Of a DNA stretch of 64,000 nucleotides, positions 36,608 through 46,632 are shown one piece after another; position 1 is the stretch's first letter, and each line of letters opens with the position of its first letter. The notes under the pieces were generated by a model. That model was not told where the DNA came from and searched no databases. It saw only the letters and a program-made list of their open reading frames with translations. The DNA comes from Limnothrix sp. CACIAM 69d. GTDB lineage: Bacteria; Cyanobacteriota; Cyanobacteriia; CACIAM-69d. Both the position numbers and the translations under genes were made by a program. The stretch spans positions 1 through 64,000 of the forward strand of contig MKGP02000026.1 in assembly GCA_001913845.2 (NCBI GenBank), given 5' to 3'.

Positions 36608-37324
36608 GACAGTCAGTTGTTGAATGGAGAGACAATTAGCAATCTTGCTTAGTGGATGTCTGAAAAGCGTCTTGGATTACTTACCAAGCACCAATCATCA
36701 CGAAGGCAAGAGGCTGAAGCCCCTTGTTTGCGATGACACCTGAAAGGAGTAGCTATGGCTTTTCAGACATCTACTTAGGGATAACTCTTAGCAAGCTACC
36801 CAAACACTAAACATCAAACAATCAGCCTAGGACAGACCATACAGCCCTTACCTCGCTTAATAAGTACAGCAGACTGTAGGGTGAGCAATGCCCACCGACT
36901 AACAGCTTCGTATCATCTGCGATCTGACGTACCAATCGTTTGAGGTAAAGGCTGTAACTATGAATATCTGCATCGGATTGAATATTTATAAGGAGTGCCA
37001 CAGTATTAGAAATTTGAATTTGAGTTGCAAAATGTGCAAATCGCACCAAGTCTTCTTCAATGTTAACGGATGATCTGAATGGCTGCCGTAAATTTGTGAT
37101 ACTTGTAGTTAAAGTTTCGATAATGCATCATCACAAATTAATCCCCCGCCTTAGCTGCCGATCAGTGGTGCGTTAAAGTTCTGAATTGATTTTGCTCAAT
37201 TTTTCGCCAAAAATCAGCAGGGATGCGATTAGCGCACAATTTCGGCTGCATTCGGGTCAAGGTGCGTTCGTTCGCCACAAAGATTCATCGGCGGCGATCG
37301 CCCGTTCTACTAGACCAATTTTGC
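36608..37324. other. 717-bp spacer with a MITE-like element and an unassigned ORF
   Basis: The left part holds the 121-bp element at 36653-36773. A 75-residue minus-strand ORF (36822-37049) has no similarity I can name and includes a motif resembling a dispersed cyanobacterial repeat (GTGGGCATTGCTCACCCTACA), so it is probably not a gene. The rest is A+T-rich. Confidence 0.45.
36653..36773. mobile_element. MITE-like element, 121 bp, with 5-bp target duplication
   Basis: Inverted ends TGGATGTCTGAAAAGC (36653-36668) and GCTTTTCAGACATCTA (36758-36773) match at 15 of 16 positions. CTTAG directly flanks both sides (36648-36652 and 36774-36778), as expected for a transposition duplication. The interior is non-coding. 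Confidence 0.8.
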
Positions 37325-37331
37325 CTAGACC
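37310..37331 (-). repeat. Duplicated CTAGACC at a stop codon
   Basis: CTAGACC occurs at 37310-37316 and 37325-37331, 15 bp apart. The second contains the stop (37325-37327, minus) of the GTPase gene; the first supplies another in-frame stop. Confidence 0.5.
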
Positions 37332-39250
37332 GATCGCGCTTGGCGATAGAACTGCACCCGATCGCGGAGGGTATTGGCCGGGGTTTCTTGGCTCCAATGT
37401 TCCACCAAGGCATGGCCCAAGGCCCAGGCTTCCCGCTCCGGTGGCTGATCGTTGTCGGTCACCAGCGGCCACAGGGACAGCCAATCTAAATTGTGCGATC
37501 GCGCTTCGCCGTCCAAGCGGGCTGTTGGTTGCAGTAGGCTAAACAGGTCGTAGGCCAGTTGCAATTTGCCAACCACCAAGGGCAATTGCTCGATCGGGAT
37601 GCGCTCGGCCAGCAGATAGGCCAAGGTTGGAGAGCCGGTCATCACCCGCGAAATCAGTTGCAGAACCGGGCTTTTGAGAAACAGGGCCAGCCCTTGGGCG
37701 GTGGACATTTGGAACACATATTGATCAATGATGCAAGCAGCGGCCGTGGCGCGGGCTTCCCGATCGCGCAGGAAGCGGGCCAAGCGAAGTTCCTGGGCTG
37801 GGCCGATCGCCTCTAATAGCACCAAGGAGAGGGTTTCCAGGCCCCAAGGCCCCCGCTCTCCCAACACCACGGGCAAGAATCGATCGCAATGGGCCCCCAG
37901 CAGCTCAGCGCGATATTGTACAGCTTCTCGAATCGACTGCTCCTTAGGGCGATCGCCTCCCAGCCAGTCGTAGGGCGGTTGCCATTCTCGCAGGGGCCGC
38001 AGGCGATCCACCTGGGAAATGACCCCAATCACCGGAGCCGTTACCCCAGCGGCCTGCAAATCTCGCAAACAGTCCAAATCCATCTGTAGCGCCGGATCCA
38101 GCGCTGGAGTCACCAGCAGGATCAAGTCTGCGGCCCGAGCGGCTGCCCGGGCCCGCTCTCCGGCCGTTGGGTTACCCGCCTGTTCATAGCCCGGTGAGTC
38201 CCACAGCCGCAACCGATCGCCCGTGGCGGCCACCCACTCATAGCTCACCACCCGATCGGTATTGGGCAACACATCCGTCTCCGCTAACTCCGCCGCAAAC
38301 AGCCCATTCACCAGGCTGCTTTTGCCGGCCCCCGTCCGCCCCAACAACAACACATTCACTAGGGCGGTGGTGATCGCCTCTTCCGGTTCCGCTTGGGCAA
38401 TCAAGGCTTGCAGGGATTGGGTTTGGGCCTGGGGAATGGGTGAGGCGATCGGGGCAAAATTTTCCGGCGGCAACCCAACCCCACCGTACAGGGCGATCGC
38501 CTGGCGCGCCAAATTCCGCAGAGCCGTTTCCCGCAACACTTGCCCCAAATTTGCCAACAGGGCGCGATCGGCCCGAGTGCTGGAGCCTTGGGTGATCGTT
38601 CGAGCCACCGCCGCCACCGGATTCAAAAACCACTGGGCCCACTGCCAAGCCCGAAACGCCTTGCGCATGGAAGGCTCCAGCTTTTGATACAGCGTATAGG
38701 TCTCATAGGCTTGGCCCACGGTCACCTGGCCCAAAACCGGCTCCAGTTGCTGCATCCAGCGATCCAAATCATCCACCGTCCCCCGCATTAACCGATAGGC
38801 TTGGGGCACATAAATACTGAGCAAGGGATAGCTAGACTCCGGGTAATAGGCCCGAGCCACCGCCGTTGTTAAGCTCAAACAGCGCTGCCAAAACTGATCC
38901 CAATCTTCCCAAGGGGCCGGGTCGTTTTGGGAAGTTTGCAACAACTCTGTCAAGGCCACTTCCGCCCGCGCCAACGCACCTTCATTCACCGGCACAGCAA
39001 CCCGATCGCCCCGCTGTTCCCAGTCCGCCAGCCCCGCCGAGGCGATCGCCGCTTCCACTTGTCCCACCATGGATTTTGTCCAGCGCACCAGCAACCAGCG
39101 CCAGCCCACGAGCACCAGCGTAAACAGCCCCCATATCCAACTCAAGCCCCAAGCGTGCAACTGGGAGCCGGCCGCCCACAGCACCACCCCCACTATCGTC
39201 ACCAACGGCAGCGCCAACACCACCCACTGCCACCGCGCCAATCGCACCAT
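37325..39250 (-). CDS. Membrane-anchored GTPase (Era/YfjP-like)
   Basis: About 641 residues. Two N-terminal membrane helices (about 8-60) anchor a long helical region. A GTPase core from about 315 carries G1 GRTGAGKSS, G3 DSPG and G4 SQVD. A C-terminal helical region follows. The GTPases of this cyanobacterial group have no firm function; membrane remodelling or stress roles are guesses. ATG 39250 with GGGAG nine bases upstream is preferred over TTG 39259. It is GC-rich and HIP1-rich, unlike the neighbours on both sides. Confidence 0.82.
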   Translation of the reverse strand: MVRLARWQWVVLALPLVTIVGVVLWAAGSQLHAWGLSWIWGLFTLVLVGWRWLLVRWTKSMVGQVEAAIASAGLADWEQRGDRVAVPVNEGALARAEVALTELLQTSQNDPAPWEDWDQFWQRCLSLTTAVARAYYPESSYPLLSIYVPQAYRLMRGTVDDLDRWMQQLEPVLGQVTVGQAYETYTLYQKLEPSMRKAFRAWQWAQWFLNPVAAVARTITQGSSTRADRALLANLGQVLRETALRNLARQAIALYGGVGLPPENFAPIASPIPQAQTQSLQALIAQAEPEEAITTALVNVLLLGRTGAGKSSLVNGLFAAELAETDVLPNTDRVVSYEWVAATGDRLRLWDSPGYEQAGNPTAGERARAAARAADLILLVTPALDPALQMDLDCLRDLQAAGVTAPVIGVISQVDRLRPLREWQPPYDWLGGDRPKEQSIREAVQYRAELLGAHCDRFLPVVLGERGPWGLETLSLVLLEAIGPAQELRLARFLRDREARATAAACIIDQYVFQMSTAQGLALFLKSPVLQLISRVMTGSPTLAYLLAERIPIEQLPLVVGKLQLAYDLFSLLQPTARLDGEARSHNLDWLSLWPLVTDNDQPPEREAWALGHALVEHWSQETPANTLRDRVQFYRQARSV

Positions 39251-39560
39251 TGCCGCCAACTCCCAAGGCTACGGTTCCCATTCTAGAAACCACCAGGGGC
39301 GATCGCCCAAGCTTTTTTAATTAGTGAGAACGGGCAGCAAAATAATGCTCAACAGCAACCATGCGCTCAAAAAAGGCGATCGGGCGATCGGTTCACCAGG
39401 TTACAAAATTAGGCGATCATCATTGTCCTCAGGGCAAATATTAAGATTGACACCTTACCAACAGAAATTGCTAAGCTAGATGTCTGAGTTAATTGACAAC
39501 ACAATCAATTTAAACTCTATCAGCGCTTCATCATCAACGCTTCATCACGGATTAATGTAG
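39251..39560. promoter_or_regulatory. Divergent spacer before the large kinase gene
   Basis: A 310-bp spacer between divergent genes with an A+T-rich right half (39420-39560), which likely includes the promoter for the 1807-residue kinase. ATCAACGCTTCATCA-type short repeats occur near 39525-39545. No gene is seen. Confidence 0.45.
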
Positions 39561-42500
39561 ATGTCTCCACTGAATGCTTCTTCAATCAATTTTTTTCCTG
39601 AAGTTCCTGGCTATAGAATTGTTGAACAAATTCACCGTGGGTCACGCACATCCGTTTATCGCGCCATCCAGCACCATAGTCAGCGAATAGTAATTCTAAA
39701 AGCGCTGCATTCAAGCTATCCCACCTTTAGCGAATTAATTCAATTTCGAAATCAATACGCCATCACTCAAAATCTTGATGTTCCAGGCATTGTGCAGCCT
39801 TTAGATTTGGAGCCGATCGGCAATAGCTATGCTCTGATCATGGAAGACTGTGGCAGCATTTCTCTTCAGAAATACTGTCAGCAACAACAACTCAGCTTAG
39901 GTGATGTGCTAACCATTGCCCTGCAACTGACCACTATTTTGCATAACCTGCATCAGCAGCGAGTCATTCATAAAGATATTAAGCCAGCCAATATTCTAAT
40001 TCATCCAGAATCTAAACAGGTCAAACTTATTGACTTTAGCATCGCCTCTTTACTACCTAAAGAGACACAAGAAATCCAAAATCCCAACATCCTCGAAGGA
40101 ACCCTTGCTTATCTTGCACCGGAGCAAACCGGACGCATGAACCGGGGCATCGACTACCGCGCCGACTTCTACGCCTTGGGCGTGACGTTATATCAACTAC
40201 TCAGTGGCCAGTTGCCATTTGAGTCAGAGGATCCAATGGAGCTGGTGCATTGTCATATTGCTAAAGTGCCCGCACCCGTTGAGCAAATCAATTCAGCCAT
40301 TCCAGCCATTGTGGGGGCGATCGTTTCTAAATTGATTGCCAAAAATGCTGAAGATCGCTATCAAAGCGCCTTGGGACTAAAACATGATTTACAACAATGC
40401 TTGAACCAGTGGCAGGACACAGGCACGGTTGCTGATTTTGAATTGGGTCAACGGGATTTAAGCGATCGCTTCCTCATTCTCGAGAAACTCTATGGCCGCG
40501 AAGCTGAGGTTCAGGCACTCCTGAAAGCTTTCGATCGGGTTGCTCAAGGCAGTTCAGAGCTGATGCTAGTGGCGGGATTTTCTGGAATTGGCAAGACCGC
40601 TGTTGTCAACGAAGTTCACAAGCCAATTACTCAGAAAAAAGGCTATTTCATTAAGGGAAAATTTGATCAGTTCAATCGCAATATTCCCCTGCTGGCATTT
40701 GTGCAGGCCTTACGCGACTTGATGGGGCAGCTCCTGTCGGAGTCCGATGCGCAATTGGCCCAATGGAAGACCAATATCCTGGAAGCCGTGGGCAGCAACG
40801 GTCAAGTTCTGATCGATCTCATTCCTGAGCTGGAACAAGTCATTGGGCCGCAGCCACCCGCTCCAGAGCTTTCTGGCGAAGCCGCTCAAAATCGTTTTAA
40901 CCGTCTATTGCAAAACTTCATTCAAGTTTTTGCCAAGTCAGATCATCCCCTTGTCATTTTTATCGATGACTTGCAATGGGCTGATTCCACTTCTTTGAAT
41001 GTGATGCAAAACTTGTTGACGGAAGCTCGCTCCCATGCACAATGTCTCCTGGTTTTGGGAGCCTATCGAGATAATGAAGTCTTTCCTGGTCATCCCTTTT
41101 TAATTACAGTAAAAGCCTTAGAAAGTGCCCATGTTCCCCTTGCAACCCTCATTCTCGGCCCTTTGAGTGCGGAGAGCCTCAATCAGTTAATTGCTGATAC
41201 TTTCCGGGCCACAAATAGCAAAGTGCAGCCCTTAACCCATCTGGTTATGCAAAAAACCCAGGGCAACCCATTCTTTGCGACCCAATTCCTCAAAGCACTA
41301 CACCAAGACAGTCTCATTACCTTCGATCGGGAGGCGGGTCACTGGCAATGTGACTTAGTGCAGGTACAGGATGCGGCCCTAACTGATGACGTGGTGGAGT
41401 TCATGGCTTTGCAGTTACAAAAACTGCCCATGGCTACCCAGGAACAGCTTAAATTTGCAGCCTGTGTTGGGGCCAGATTCGACCTCAAAACCTTGGCGAT
41501 TGTGTCAGAACAAAACGAAATTCAAGCGGCTTCAGCCCTATGGTCAGCGCTGCAAGAGGGGCTGATTCTACCGGAGGGCAAAATTTATAAGTTCTATGCC
41601 GACCTTGATTCATCCCAGGTTGAACCATCCTGGGGCGAAGAGATTTCTGGGCAAATTCAATACCGCTTTTTCCATGACCGGGTGCAACAAGCTGCCTATT
41701 CACTGATTCCGGAAGATCAAAAACAGGTCACTCATCTGAAGATGGGGCAGTTACTCCAAAGCCGTTTGTCAGCAGCCGAGCGCGAGGAAAAACTGTTTGA
41801 TATTGTCGGTCATCTGAATTTAGGTCATGGATTATTAAGTCAGCAAGCTGAACGGGAGTCATTGATTCGACTGAATCTTGCTGCAATTGAAAAGGCTAAA
41901 AAGGCAACCGCCTACGGTGTAGCCCAAGACCTGGTAACGATCGGGCTGGAATTACTTTCAGAAGAGCCTTGGCAAAACCAGTATGAGTTGAGCTTAAAGC
42001 TCCATCAAATGGCGGCAGATGTGGCCTGTTTAAAGGCTGATTTTGAGGAGGCGATCGCCCAAGTTCAACAAGTTCTAGATCAGGCCCAGACGATCTTGGA
42101 TAAAGTGCCTGTTTACATGGTGCAAGTCAGGGTTTTGACAGCTCAGGATCGGTTGGCAGAGACGCTCGCCATTGCGGCCCAAGCCATCACTCAATTAGGG
42201 ATTGAGTTCCCCTCGAACATTACATCAAATATCAGCGCACAAGCTGTGCAAAGGGCAGAGATTGAATTAGAAGGGAAAGTGATTGAGGATTTGATCGACT
42301 TGCCCATCATGGATGACCCAACAATCATTGCCGCCATGGAATTGTTGGGCATGATCATGCCAGCAGTCTTTCTTGCCAACCCCACATTGCTGCCCTTTGT
42401 TTGCGCAAAAATTGTGAGCTTATCACTGCAGTCTGGCAATGCACCTGTTTCGAGTGTTGGCTATGCTACCTACGGCTTGGTTTTAGCCACGGGGTTGGGT

Positions 42501-44984
42501 CAGGTCGATCGGGGTTATCGCCTGGGGAAAATGGCCTTAGCTTTAATCGATCGGCTCGATACAAAAGCATATAAGTGCCTGACCATTCTTTTCTTTGCTG
42601 CCTGCGTCCAGCATCAGAAAGAGTCAATGACTTCCATGGCTGATTTGCTCAAGCAGGGATATTTAGCCGGAGTGGAAGCGGGTGACTTTTTATATGTAGG
42701 CTATTGTTTAGCCCACTGTTTTTATGCTCATTTTTATTCTGGAAAAGAATTAACTGCTTTTCAAGTAGAAGTTAATCAATTTTGTTCTGCCGTTGCTTCA
42801 CTCAAGCAAGATAGTGCTTTGGCATACTTGCAAATGACGCATGAATTCTTAGATCGCTTGCTCGTAACGCACCACCAACCCACTCTCTTAGTGGGAGACA
42901 GTTACGACGAGACAAAAGTTTTTCCACAGCATCTTCAAAATCAGCAATTGACAGATCTTGGGATTGCTTATACCTATAAACTGATTCTGGCCTATTTGTT
43001 TGGTGATTATGATCGTAGCTTTGAATATATTAATGAAGTTAAGAAATATCTAGACAATATCGTTGGAATGCTACATGTTCCCGCTGTCCATTTCTATGGA
43101 GGGTTAACCTATTTGGCAGTGACTGTTGGCAAGCCTGAAAAAGAACGATTAGAATTACTTGCTTTGGCGGAGCAGCACTACGCTAGTCTATCGACTTGGG
43201 CAGAAAATGCCCCAATGAATTACCAACATAAGCTGGATCTTGTATCAGCAGAAAGACACCGGTTTTGGGGCAATATTTTGGAGGCAATTGATGATTATGA
43301 GCGAGCCGTTGCGGGCGCTAAAGCTAACGGCTTCGTTCAAGAAGAAGCGTTAGCCAATGAACTAGCGGCTAAATTCTATCTCGATTGGGGTAAGGAAAAA
43401 ATCGCCGCTACCTACATGCAAGAGGCTTACTACTGCTATGCCCGCTGGGGAGCAAAAGCCAAGGTTATTGATTTAGAGCAACGCTACGCCCAGCTACTGC
43501 AACCCATTTTGCAAGCGGCCAATCAACCCTTCGCCCTTTTAGAAACCCTGGCAACGATCACAAATCCTGCTGATTCACCACGCGCCACCCCGCATGGAAG
43601 TTCTAGCGGCAGCATTAACCAAATGCTTGATTTTACTGCCCTGCTGCAAGTTTCTCAAAATCTGGTCAGCACGATCGCCCTGGATGAATTGCTGCAAACC
43701 CTAGCTCAGACGATGTTGAAAAACTCGGGAGCCAATCGATGTGCCTTGATCCTTTGGGAGGGCGATCGATGGCAGGTGAGAGTGATAGCAAACCCAGAGC
43801 AGGTGACATTGCAATCGACTCCCTTAGACGATAACCCCGACATTCCGATTAAGCTGATTCAATATGTCAAAAACAGGGTAGTGACGGTTGTGATCAATGA
43901 TCTTGATACCGATTTACCCGTCATTGGTGATTACCTAAACTGCCATCAGCCCAAAAGCGCTTTGTGTTTGCCAATCCTTAATCAAGGAAATGTGCGGTCT
44001 ATTTTATACCTGGAAAATCGATCAACCAGTGGCGTGTTTACCAGCGATCGGATCACTATTTTAAAATTTCTTTGCAGCCAAGCCGCTATTTCCCTGGAAA
44101 ATGCTCGGCTTTATCAACAAGCTCAAACCTATGCTCAACAGTTGGAACAGTCCCAATTGCAAATGGTGCAGAGCGAAAAAATGGCTTCTCTCGGAAACCT
44201 AGTGGCGGGGGTGGCCCATGAAGTTAACAACCCGATCGGCTTCCTCAATGGCAGCATTAACAATGGCAAGGATCACGTCAAAGACCTACTAGAACATTTG
44301 TCCCTGTATCAACAGCATTATCCCAATCCGGTTGTGCCAATTCAGGATCATGCTGAAGATATTGACTTGGAATATATTTGCGAAGATCTACCTCAGTTGC
44401 TCAAGTCAATGCAAGGGGCAACCGATCGAATCAAATCGATTAGCACCAGCCTTCGCATTTTCTCTCGGGCCGATACGGAATATAAGGTGAGTGCAAATCT
44501 GCATGAGGGCATTGACAGCACGGTGCTGATTTTGAAATACCGACTCAAGGCAAATCCGTTTCGTCCAGCGATCGAGATCCAAACAAATTATGGAGACATC
44601 CCAGAAGTGGAGTGTTTTCCCGGGCAAATTAACCAGGTGTTCATGAATATCCTGGCCAATGCAATCGATGTGTTTGATGAAATGGTGCAGGGTCGATCGT
44701 TTAAGGAATTAGAAGCGCATCCCCAAATCATCACGATCAGTACAACGGTTGTTGATGATCAAGTCCAAATTTCAGTTCGGGATAATGGCAAGGGCATCAG
44801 CGAAGAGGTGCAAGCCAAAATCTTTGACCATTTGTTCACCACGAAAGGGGTGGGTAAGGGCACGGGGTTAGGGTTAACGATCGCCCGCCAGATTATTGAA
44901 GAAAAACATGGCGGTAGTTTGACGGTTCAGTCAGAGTTGGGACAAGGGACTGAATTTTTGATTCAACTGCCAATCAAGGGCTAG
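39561..44984 (+). CDS. Ser/Thr kinase-ATPase-GAF-sensor histidine kinase fusion
   Basis: A 1807-residue multi-domain signalling protein. An N-terminal eukaryotic-type kinase domain (about 18-290) retains VIHKDIKPANI (catalytic Asp) and LIDFSIA (DFG equivalent DFS). The glycine loop is IHRGSRTSVY. Next comes an AAA-type ATPase with Walker A AGFSGIGKTAVV (about 350) and VIFIDDLQWAD. A long helical TPR-like region (about 700-1250), a GAF domain (about 1360-1520) and a histidine kinase with H1552-region VAGVAHEVNNPIG and GKGTGLGLTIARQ follow. This trifunctional architecture is known in cyanobacteria and other large-genome bacteria; its ligand is unknown. It has markedly lower GC than flanking genes. 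Confidence 0.92.
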   Translation: MSPLNASSINFFPEVPGYRIVEQIHRGSRTSVYRAIQHHSQRIVILKALHSSYPTFSELIQFRNQYAITQNLDVPGIVQPLDLEPIGNSYALIMEDCGSISLQKYCQQQQLSLGDVLTIALQLTTILHNLHQQRVIHKDIKPANILIHPESKQVKLIDFSIASLLPKETQEIQNPNILEGTLAYLAPEQTGRMNRGIDYRADFYALGVTLYQLLSGQLPFESEDPMELVHCHIAKVPAPVEQINSAIPAIVGAIVSKLIAKNAEDRYQSALGLKHDLQQCLNQWQDTGTVADFELGQRDLSDRFLILEKLYGREAEVQALLKAFDRVAQGSSELMLVAGFSGIGKTAVVNEVHKPITQKKGYFIKGKFDQFNRNIPLLAFVQALRDLMGQLLSESDAQLAQWKTNILEAVGSNGQVLIDLIPELEQVIGPQPPAPELSGEAAQNRFNRLLQNFIQVFAKSDHPLVIFIDDLQWADSTSLNVMQNLLTEARSHAQCLLVLGAYRDNEVFPGHPFLITVKALESAHVPLATLILGPLSAESLNQLIADTFRATNSKVQPLTHLVMQKTQGNPFFATQFLKALHQDSLITFDREAGHWQCDLVQVQDAALTDDVVEFMALQLQKLPMATQEQLKFAACVGARFDLKTLAIVSEQNEIQAASALWSALQEGLILPEGKIYKFYADLDSSQVEPSWGEEISGQIQYRFFHDRVQQAAYSLIPEDQKQVTHLKMGQLLQSRLSAAEREEKLFDIVGHLNLGHGLLSQQAERESLIRLNLAAIEKAKKATAYGVAQDLVTIGLELLSEEPWQNQYELSLKLHQMAADVACLKADFEEAIAQVQQVLDQAQTILDKVPVYMVQVRVLTAQDRLAETLAIAAQAITQLGIEFPSNITSNISAQAVQRAEIELEGKVIEDLIDLPIMDDPTIIAAMELLGMIMPAVFLANPTLLPFVCAKIVSLSLQSGNAPVSSVGYATYGLVLATGLGQVDRGYRLGKMALALIDRLDTKAYKCLTILFFAACVQHQKESMTSMADLLKQGYLAGVEAGDFLYVGYCLAHCFYAHFYSGKELTAFQVEVNQFCSAVASLKQDSALAYLQMTHEFLDRLLVTHHQPTLLVGDSYDETKVFPQHLQNQQLTDLGIAYTYKLILAYLFGDYDRSFEYINEVKKYLDNIVGMLHVPAVHFYGGLTYLAVTVGKPEKERLELLALAEQHYASLSTWAENAPMNYQHKLDLVSAERHRFWGNILEAIDDYERAVAGAKANGFVQEEALANELAAKFYLDWGKEKIAATYMQEAYYCYARWGAKAKVIDLEQRYAQLLQPILQAANQPFALLETLATITNPADSPRATPHGSSSGSINQMLDFTALLQVSQNLVSTIALDELLQTLAQTMLKNSGANRCALILWEGDRWQVRVIANPEQVTLQSTPLDDNPDIPIKLIQYVKNRVVTVVINDLDTDLPVIGDYLNCHQPKSALCLPILNQGNVRSILYLENRSTSGVFTSDRITILKFLCSQAAISLENARLYQQAQTYAQQLEQSQLQMVQSEKMASLGNLVAGVAHEVNNPIGFLNGSINNGKDHVKDLLEHLSLYQQHYPNPVVPIQDHAEDIDLEYICEDLPQLLKSMQGATDRIKSISTSLRIFSRADTEYKVSANLHEGIDSTVLILKYRLKANPFRPAIEIQTNYGDIPEVECFPGQINQVFMNILANAIDVFDEMVQGRSFKELEAHPQIITISTTVVDDQVQISVRDNGKGISEEVQAKIFDHLFTTKGVGKGTGLGLTIARQIIEEKHGGSLTVQSELGQGTEFLIQLPIKG

Positions 44985-44985
44985 A

Positions 44986-45228
44986 TCAGGCTGCAAAACA
45001 TTGCTCAACGGCAATCACTTGATCGGGAAAGGCGATCGGGGCGATCGTTTTGCCAGGTTGCAGGATCAGCTGATCGCCATAACCGTCTGCACTAGGCGAT
45101 CGGTAAATTTCCAAGTGGCGCTGCTCCAAGTCCACTAACCAATAGTCCCCGATCGCCTCGCGGGCATAGAGTGCGCCTTTGACCTGGCGATCGTAGCGAA
45201 ACGTCTTGTTTGGTACTTCGATCAACAA
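44986..45228 (-). pseudogene. C-terminal fragment of a Uma2-family (DUF820) nuclease gene
   Basis: Eighty residues match the C-terminal part of Uma2/DUF820 proteins: LLIEV, YDRQVKGALYAREAIGDYWLVDL with the family's YW(I/L)VDL strand, and a closing AFPDQVIAVEQ block. Full-length members have about 190 residues, so the N-terminal half with the first catalytic carboxylates is missing and does not continue upstream in any frame. It is probably a truncated relic of a gene family that is abundant and mobile in cyanobacteria. Confidence 0.78.
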
Positions 45229-45314
45229 GTTTTATCGTTCCCACATTCAACATCAGAATGATGGAAAGTACTATCATTCATGATAATGTAGACAATCAAT
45301 AATTATCCACGACC

Positions 45315-46442
45315 ATGTTTCAGTTCGGTATTGAGCATGAGGTCGCGTTGATTAATCCCGAAGGTCAACTGGCGGATTTCTCGCGAGCAAAATTTTCTGA
45401 ACTAGCTCAAATTATTGAACGCCTGCCCTCATATGAAAATGATAGTAATCAGCTTCATATTGGAGACGCTGGAATCCGACAGAAGCGATGGTATCTTGAA
45501 GGAATGGAGAGATTTTCCAATACAGGAAAATTGATCGACTTTGTTCCAAAGGGAATCGAAATTAGAACAACAATCCATTCTGACATTCCAAGTGTAATTT
45601 CTGAATTAAAAAAAAGCTTTCATTTATTGCGTAAAGTATCCTTGGAGTTGGGTTTTTCTCCAGTTTTGGTGACATTTAATCCGAATCTGACTATTTTTGA
45701 TCCCGAGCCTCCTTTTAATGAATATGAAACAAAATGTCTAGAAGCATTTCCTGAAGAACAAACAGATCATATTGCAATGCTCTCATATGGGCCAGATCTG
45801 AACCTGTCGTTAATAGGGATGTCGCCTGAGGAAATTATTGATACTGGTCAAAAACTGATTTACTACAGTCCTTATATTATCCCCTTTAGCTATAGCTCTC
45901 CTTTTTTTAGTGGTTCTCTATGGGATGGTTTGTCAATTCGGACATTTATACGAACGGGATTAAGGTCAACGGTTAGGGTTTTTCTAGAGAAGCCTGAACA
46001 ACAGATTCCTACTCAGCCAATTTTGACAAAAATGGCACGTTTGCCAGCAGAAGTAGGTCGCATTGAATTTAAGGCGTTTGATAGTTGCGATGATTTTACA
46101 ACATATGCAAGTTTATTAGCCCTGCTAAAGGGAATTGTGTTAGATAAATCATTGCTAGGTCGATCGGCTTTGCCTGATGTATCACTCCACCAAATTTCTG
46201 CGAAATTTGGATTTGATAATACGGTTATTTTTGACAATGCCAGTCGGGTTTTGCAAGCAGCGCAATCTGCGTTGCATGGTAATGGAGATCCGGATATAGA
46301 GCTTTTGACACCATTATTCACAAGCCTGGATCAGAGAAAAACACGATCACATGAGCTGATTGAGTCATTTCATAGGCTAGGCTCAATTGAGAAAGTCCTG
46401 CGAGATACTTACCAAGTATCGGGGCTAAACTCGATAACTTAG
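45315..46442 (+). CDS. Glutamate-cysteine ligase-like protein (GCS2 family)
   Basis: A 375-residue protein with the GCS2 signature FGIEHEVALI at its N-terminus. Further conserved blocks are PKGIEIRTTIHS, YYSPYIIPFSYSSPF, GLSIRTFIRTG and RIEFKAFDSCDD. This family ligates glutamate to an amino substrate. It includes gamma-glutamylcysteine synthetases and YbdK-type carboxylate-amine ligases; this branch may make glutathione precursor, but the substrate is not proven. It is clearly richer in A+T than the surrounding genes and almost free of HIP1 sites. Confidence 0.75.
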   Translation: MFQFGIEHEVALINPEGQLADFSRAKFSELAQIIERLPSYENDSNQLHIGDAGIRQKRWYLEGMERFSNTGKLIDFVPKGIEIRTTIHSDIPSVISELKKSFHLLRKVSLELGFSPVLVTFNPNLTIFDPEPPFNEYETKCLEAFPEEQTDHIAMLSYGPDLNLSLIGMSPEEIIDTGQKLIYYSPYIIPFSYSSPFFSGSLWDGLSIRTFIRTGLRSTVRVFLEKPEQQIPTQPILTKMARLPAEVGRIEFKAFDSCDDFTTYASLLALLKGIVLDKSLLGRSALPDVSLHQISAKFGFDNTVIFDNASRVLQAAQSALHGNGDPDIELLTPLFTSLDQRKTRSHELIESFHRLGSIEKVLRDTYQVSGLNSIT

Positions 46443-46632
46443 GAATGGTTGGCAACCATCGCTGACTTAGAGAAGTGCAGCCTAGGAATGAAGAATAGCT
46501 AAGATGTTATGTAGCCACTCTGCGATATGTTTCTCCATACGATTGTTGAGGATTTCGTTGTTTCTCGACTTGACCTGAAATAATCCGTGAAACTGTCATG
46601 GAGCGCTAAGTTTTAAGCTGCTATTTTGACCT

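Noticed and set aside
36822-37049. 75-residue minus-strand ORF
   Set aside because: No similarity, no ribosome site, and it reads through a dispersed GTGGGCATTGCTCACCC-type repeat.
45315-46442. Standard gshA assignment
   Set aside because: The GCS2 family includes several carboxylate-amine ligases; substrate residues cannot be fixed by eye, so no gene symbol was given.
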